Below are positions 63,601 to 64,000 of a stretch of DNA of 64,000 bases, one piece after another. The position numbers and the translations under genes are program-made. The notes below the pieces were generated by a model. The model had not been told where the DNA came from, searched no databases, and saw nothing but the letters and a program-made list of their open reading frames with translations. The stretch covers positions 36,837,074 through 36,901,073 of the forward strand of contig JAVGWX010000007.1 in the NCBI GenBank assembly GCA_036924085.1, in the 5' to 3' direction. Every line of letters begins with the position of its first letter. Position 1 is the stretch's first letter. Source of the stretch: Ariolimax columbianus. Taxonomy: Eukaryota; Mollusca; Gastropoda; Stylommatophora; Arionidae.

Positions 63601-64000
63601 TTTGTTATGTGTCAGTCTGGTTAACTGGGATGTTCTATGTCAGTCTGGTTAGCTGGGTTATTCCATGTCAGTCTGGTTAACTAGGTTGTTCCATATGAGT
63701 CTGGTTAACTACGTTGTTCCGTGTGAGTCTGGTTAACTAGGTTGTTCCATGTGAGTCTGGTTAACTGGGTTATTCCATGTGAGTCTGGTTAACTGGTTTG
63801 TTCCATGTGAGTCTGGTTAACTGATTTGTTCCATGGGAGTCTGGTTAACTGGTTTGTTCCATGTGAGTCTGGTTAACTGGTTTGTTCCATGTGAGTCTGG
63901 TTAACTGGGTTGTTCCATGTCAGTCTGGTTAATCAGGTTGTTCCATGTCAGTCTGGTTAACTAGGTTGTTCCATGTAAGTCTGGTTAATTAGGTTGTTCC
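63560..64000. repeat. Tandem array, 28-bp unit, about 15 copies, runs off the window
   Basis: Unit GTCTGGTTAACTAGGTTGTT, CCATGTCA. Corresponds to the single family-1 segment GGGTTGTGTTCATGGCAGCC, TGGCTAACGAGG at 52993-53025. Confidence 0.95.

Overview
The window looks like intergenic, repeat-saturated DNA from an animal nuclear genome. I found no host protein-coding gene and no functional RNA gene. There are no operons, ribosome binding sites or compact gene order. The mobile-element set is metazoan: LINE relics of the RTE-like, CR1-like and RNase H-bearing kinds, a Penelope-like element with a GIY-YIG endonuclease, hAT DNA transposons, solo LTRs and tRNA-derived SINEs. Together with the many minisatellites this suggests a lophotrochozoan, most likely a gastropod mollusc. 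The taxon is an inference and was not checked against any database. Most long open frames are artefacts of tandem repeats that happen to lack stops.

Layout. 1-2.1 kb: a LINE 3' end with a (GAA)n tail, then 50-bp and 45/46-bp arrays. 2.5-9 kb: SINEs, a 27-bp array, the first copy of a dispersed repeat (family 1), an RTE relic, an RNase H-bearing LINE C-terminus and a second RTE relic. 9.4-17.2 kb: two copies of a LINE segment that carries a 46-bp array, with a 62-bp array and SINE, LINE and family-2 pieces between. 17.8-19.5 kb: a 36-bp array split by a solo LTR. 20.5-22 kb: a nested hAT element. 22.3-26.5 kb: LINE A, CR1 and RTE 3' ends, then GAGT and CAGACAG arrays. 27.2-28.1 kb: a second hAT. 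28.6-33.4 kb: an RTE relic holding a 27-bp array and a nested LINE, then a 35-bp array and family 2. 33.8-40.2 kb: family 1, a 27-bp array, a second solo LTR, and 15- and 37-bp arrays. 40.6-43.1 kb: LINE B and the Penelope-like relic. 43.5-49.7 kb: a giant GAGT/32-bp/21-bp repeat field. 50.2-52.2 kb: 52-bp and 62-bp arrays. 52.4-57.4 kb: SINEs, family 1, 2 and 4 copies and LINE relics, including an RNase H LINE with a 41-bp array. 58-62.6 kb: small arrays and four RTE-like pieces. 62.7-64 kb: a compound tetranucleotide tract, family 1 and an array that runs off the end.

Main observation. Several minisatellites are internal expansions of LINE coding sequence, not arrays of unknown origin. The unit can be read as a conserved reverse-transcriptase or C-terminal motif, and in the best cases the LINE reading resumes on the far side of the array. 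The clearest cases are 29797-30645 (unit YLGSTLTRD), 59808-60398 (unit LGKVLNRVV) and 56622-57375, where an unexpanded relative of the same LINE lies at 6931-7662. Weaker cases are 9595-11250 with its duplicate at 15556-16935, 14565-15200 and 31858-33008. Two further arrays (21275-21705 and 63560-64000) grow from two different parts of the family-1 repeat. The window therefore shows tandem arrays arising inside transposable elements many times, followed by higher-order amplification and by later insertions of LTRs and SINEs into the arrays.
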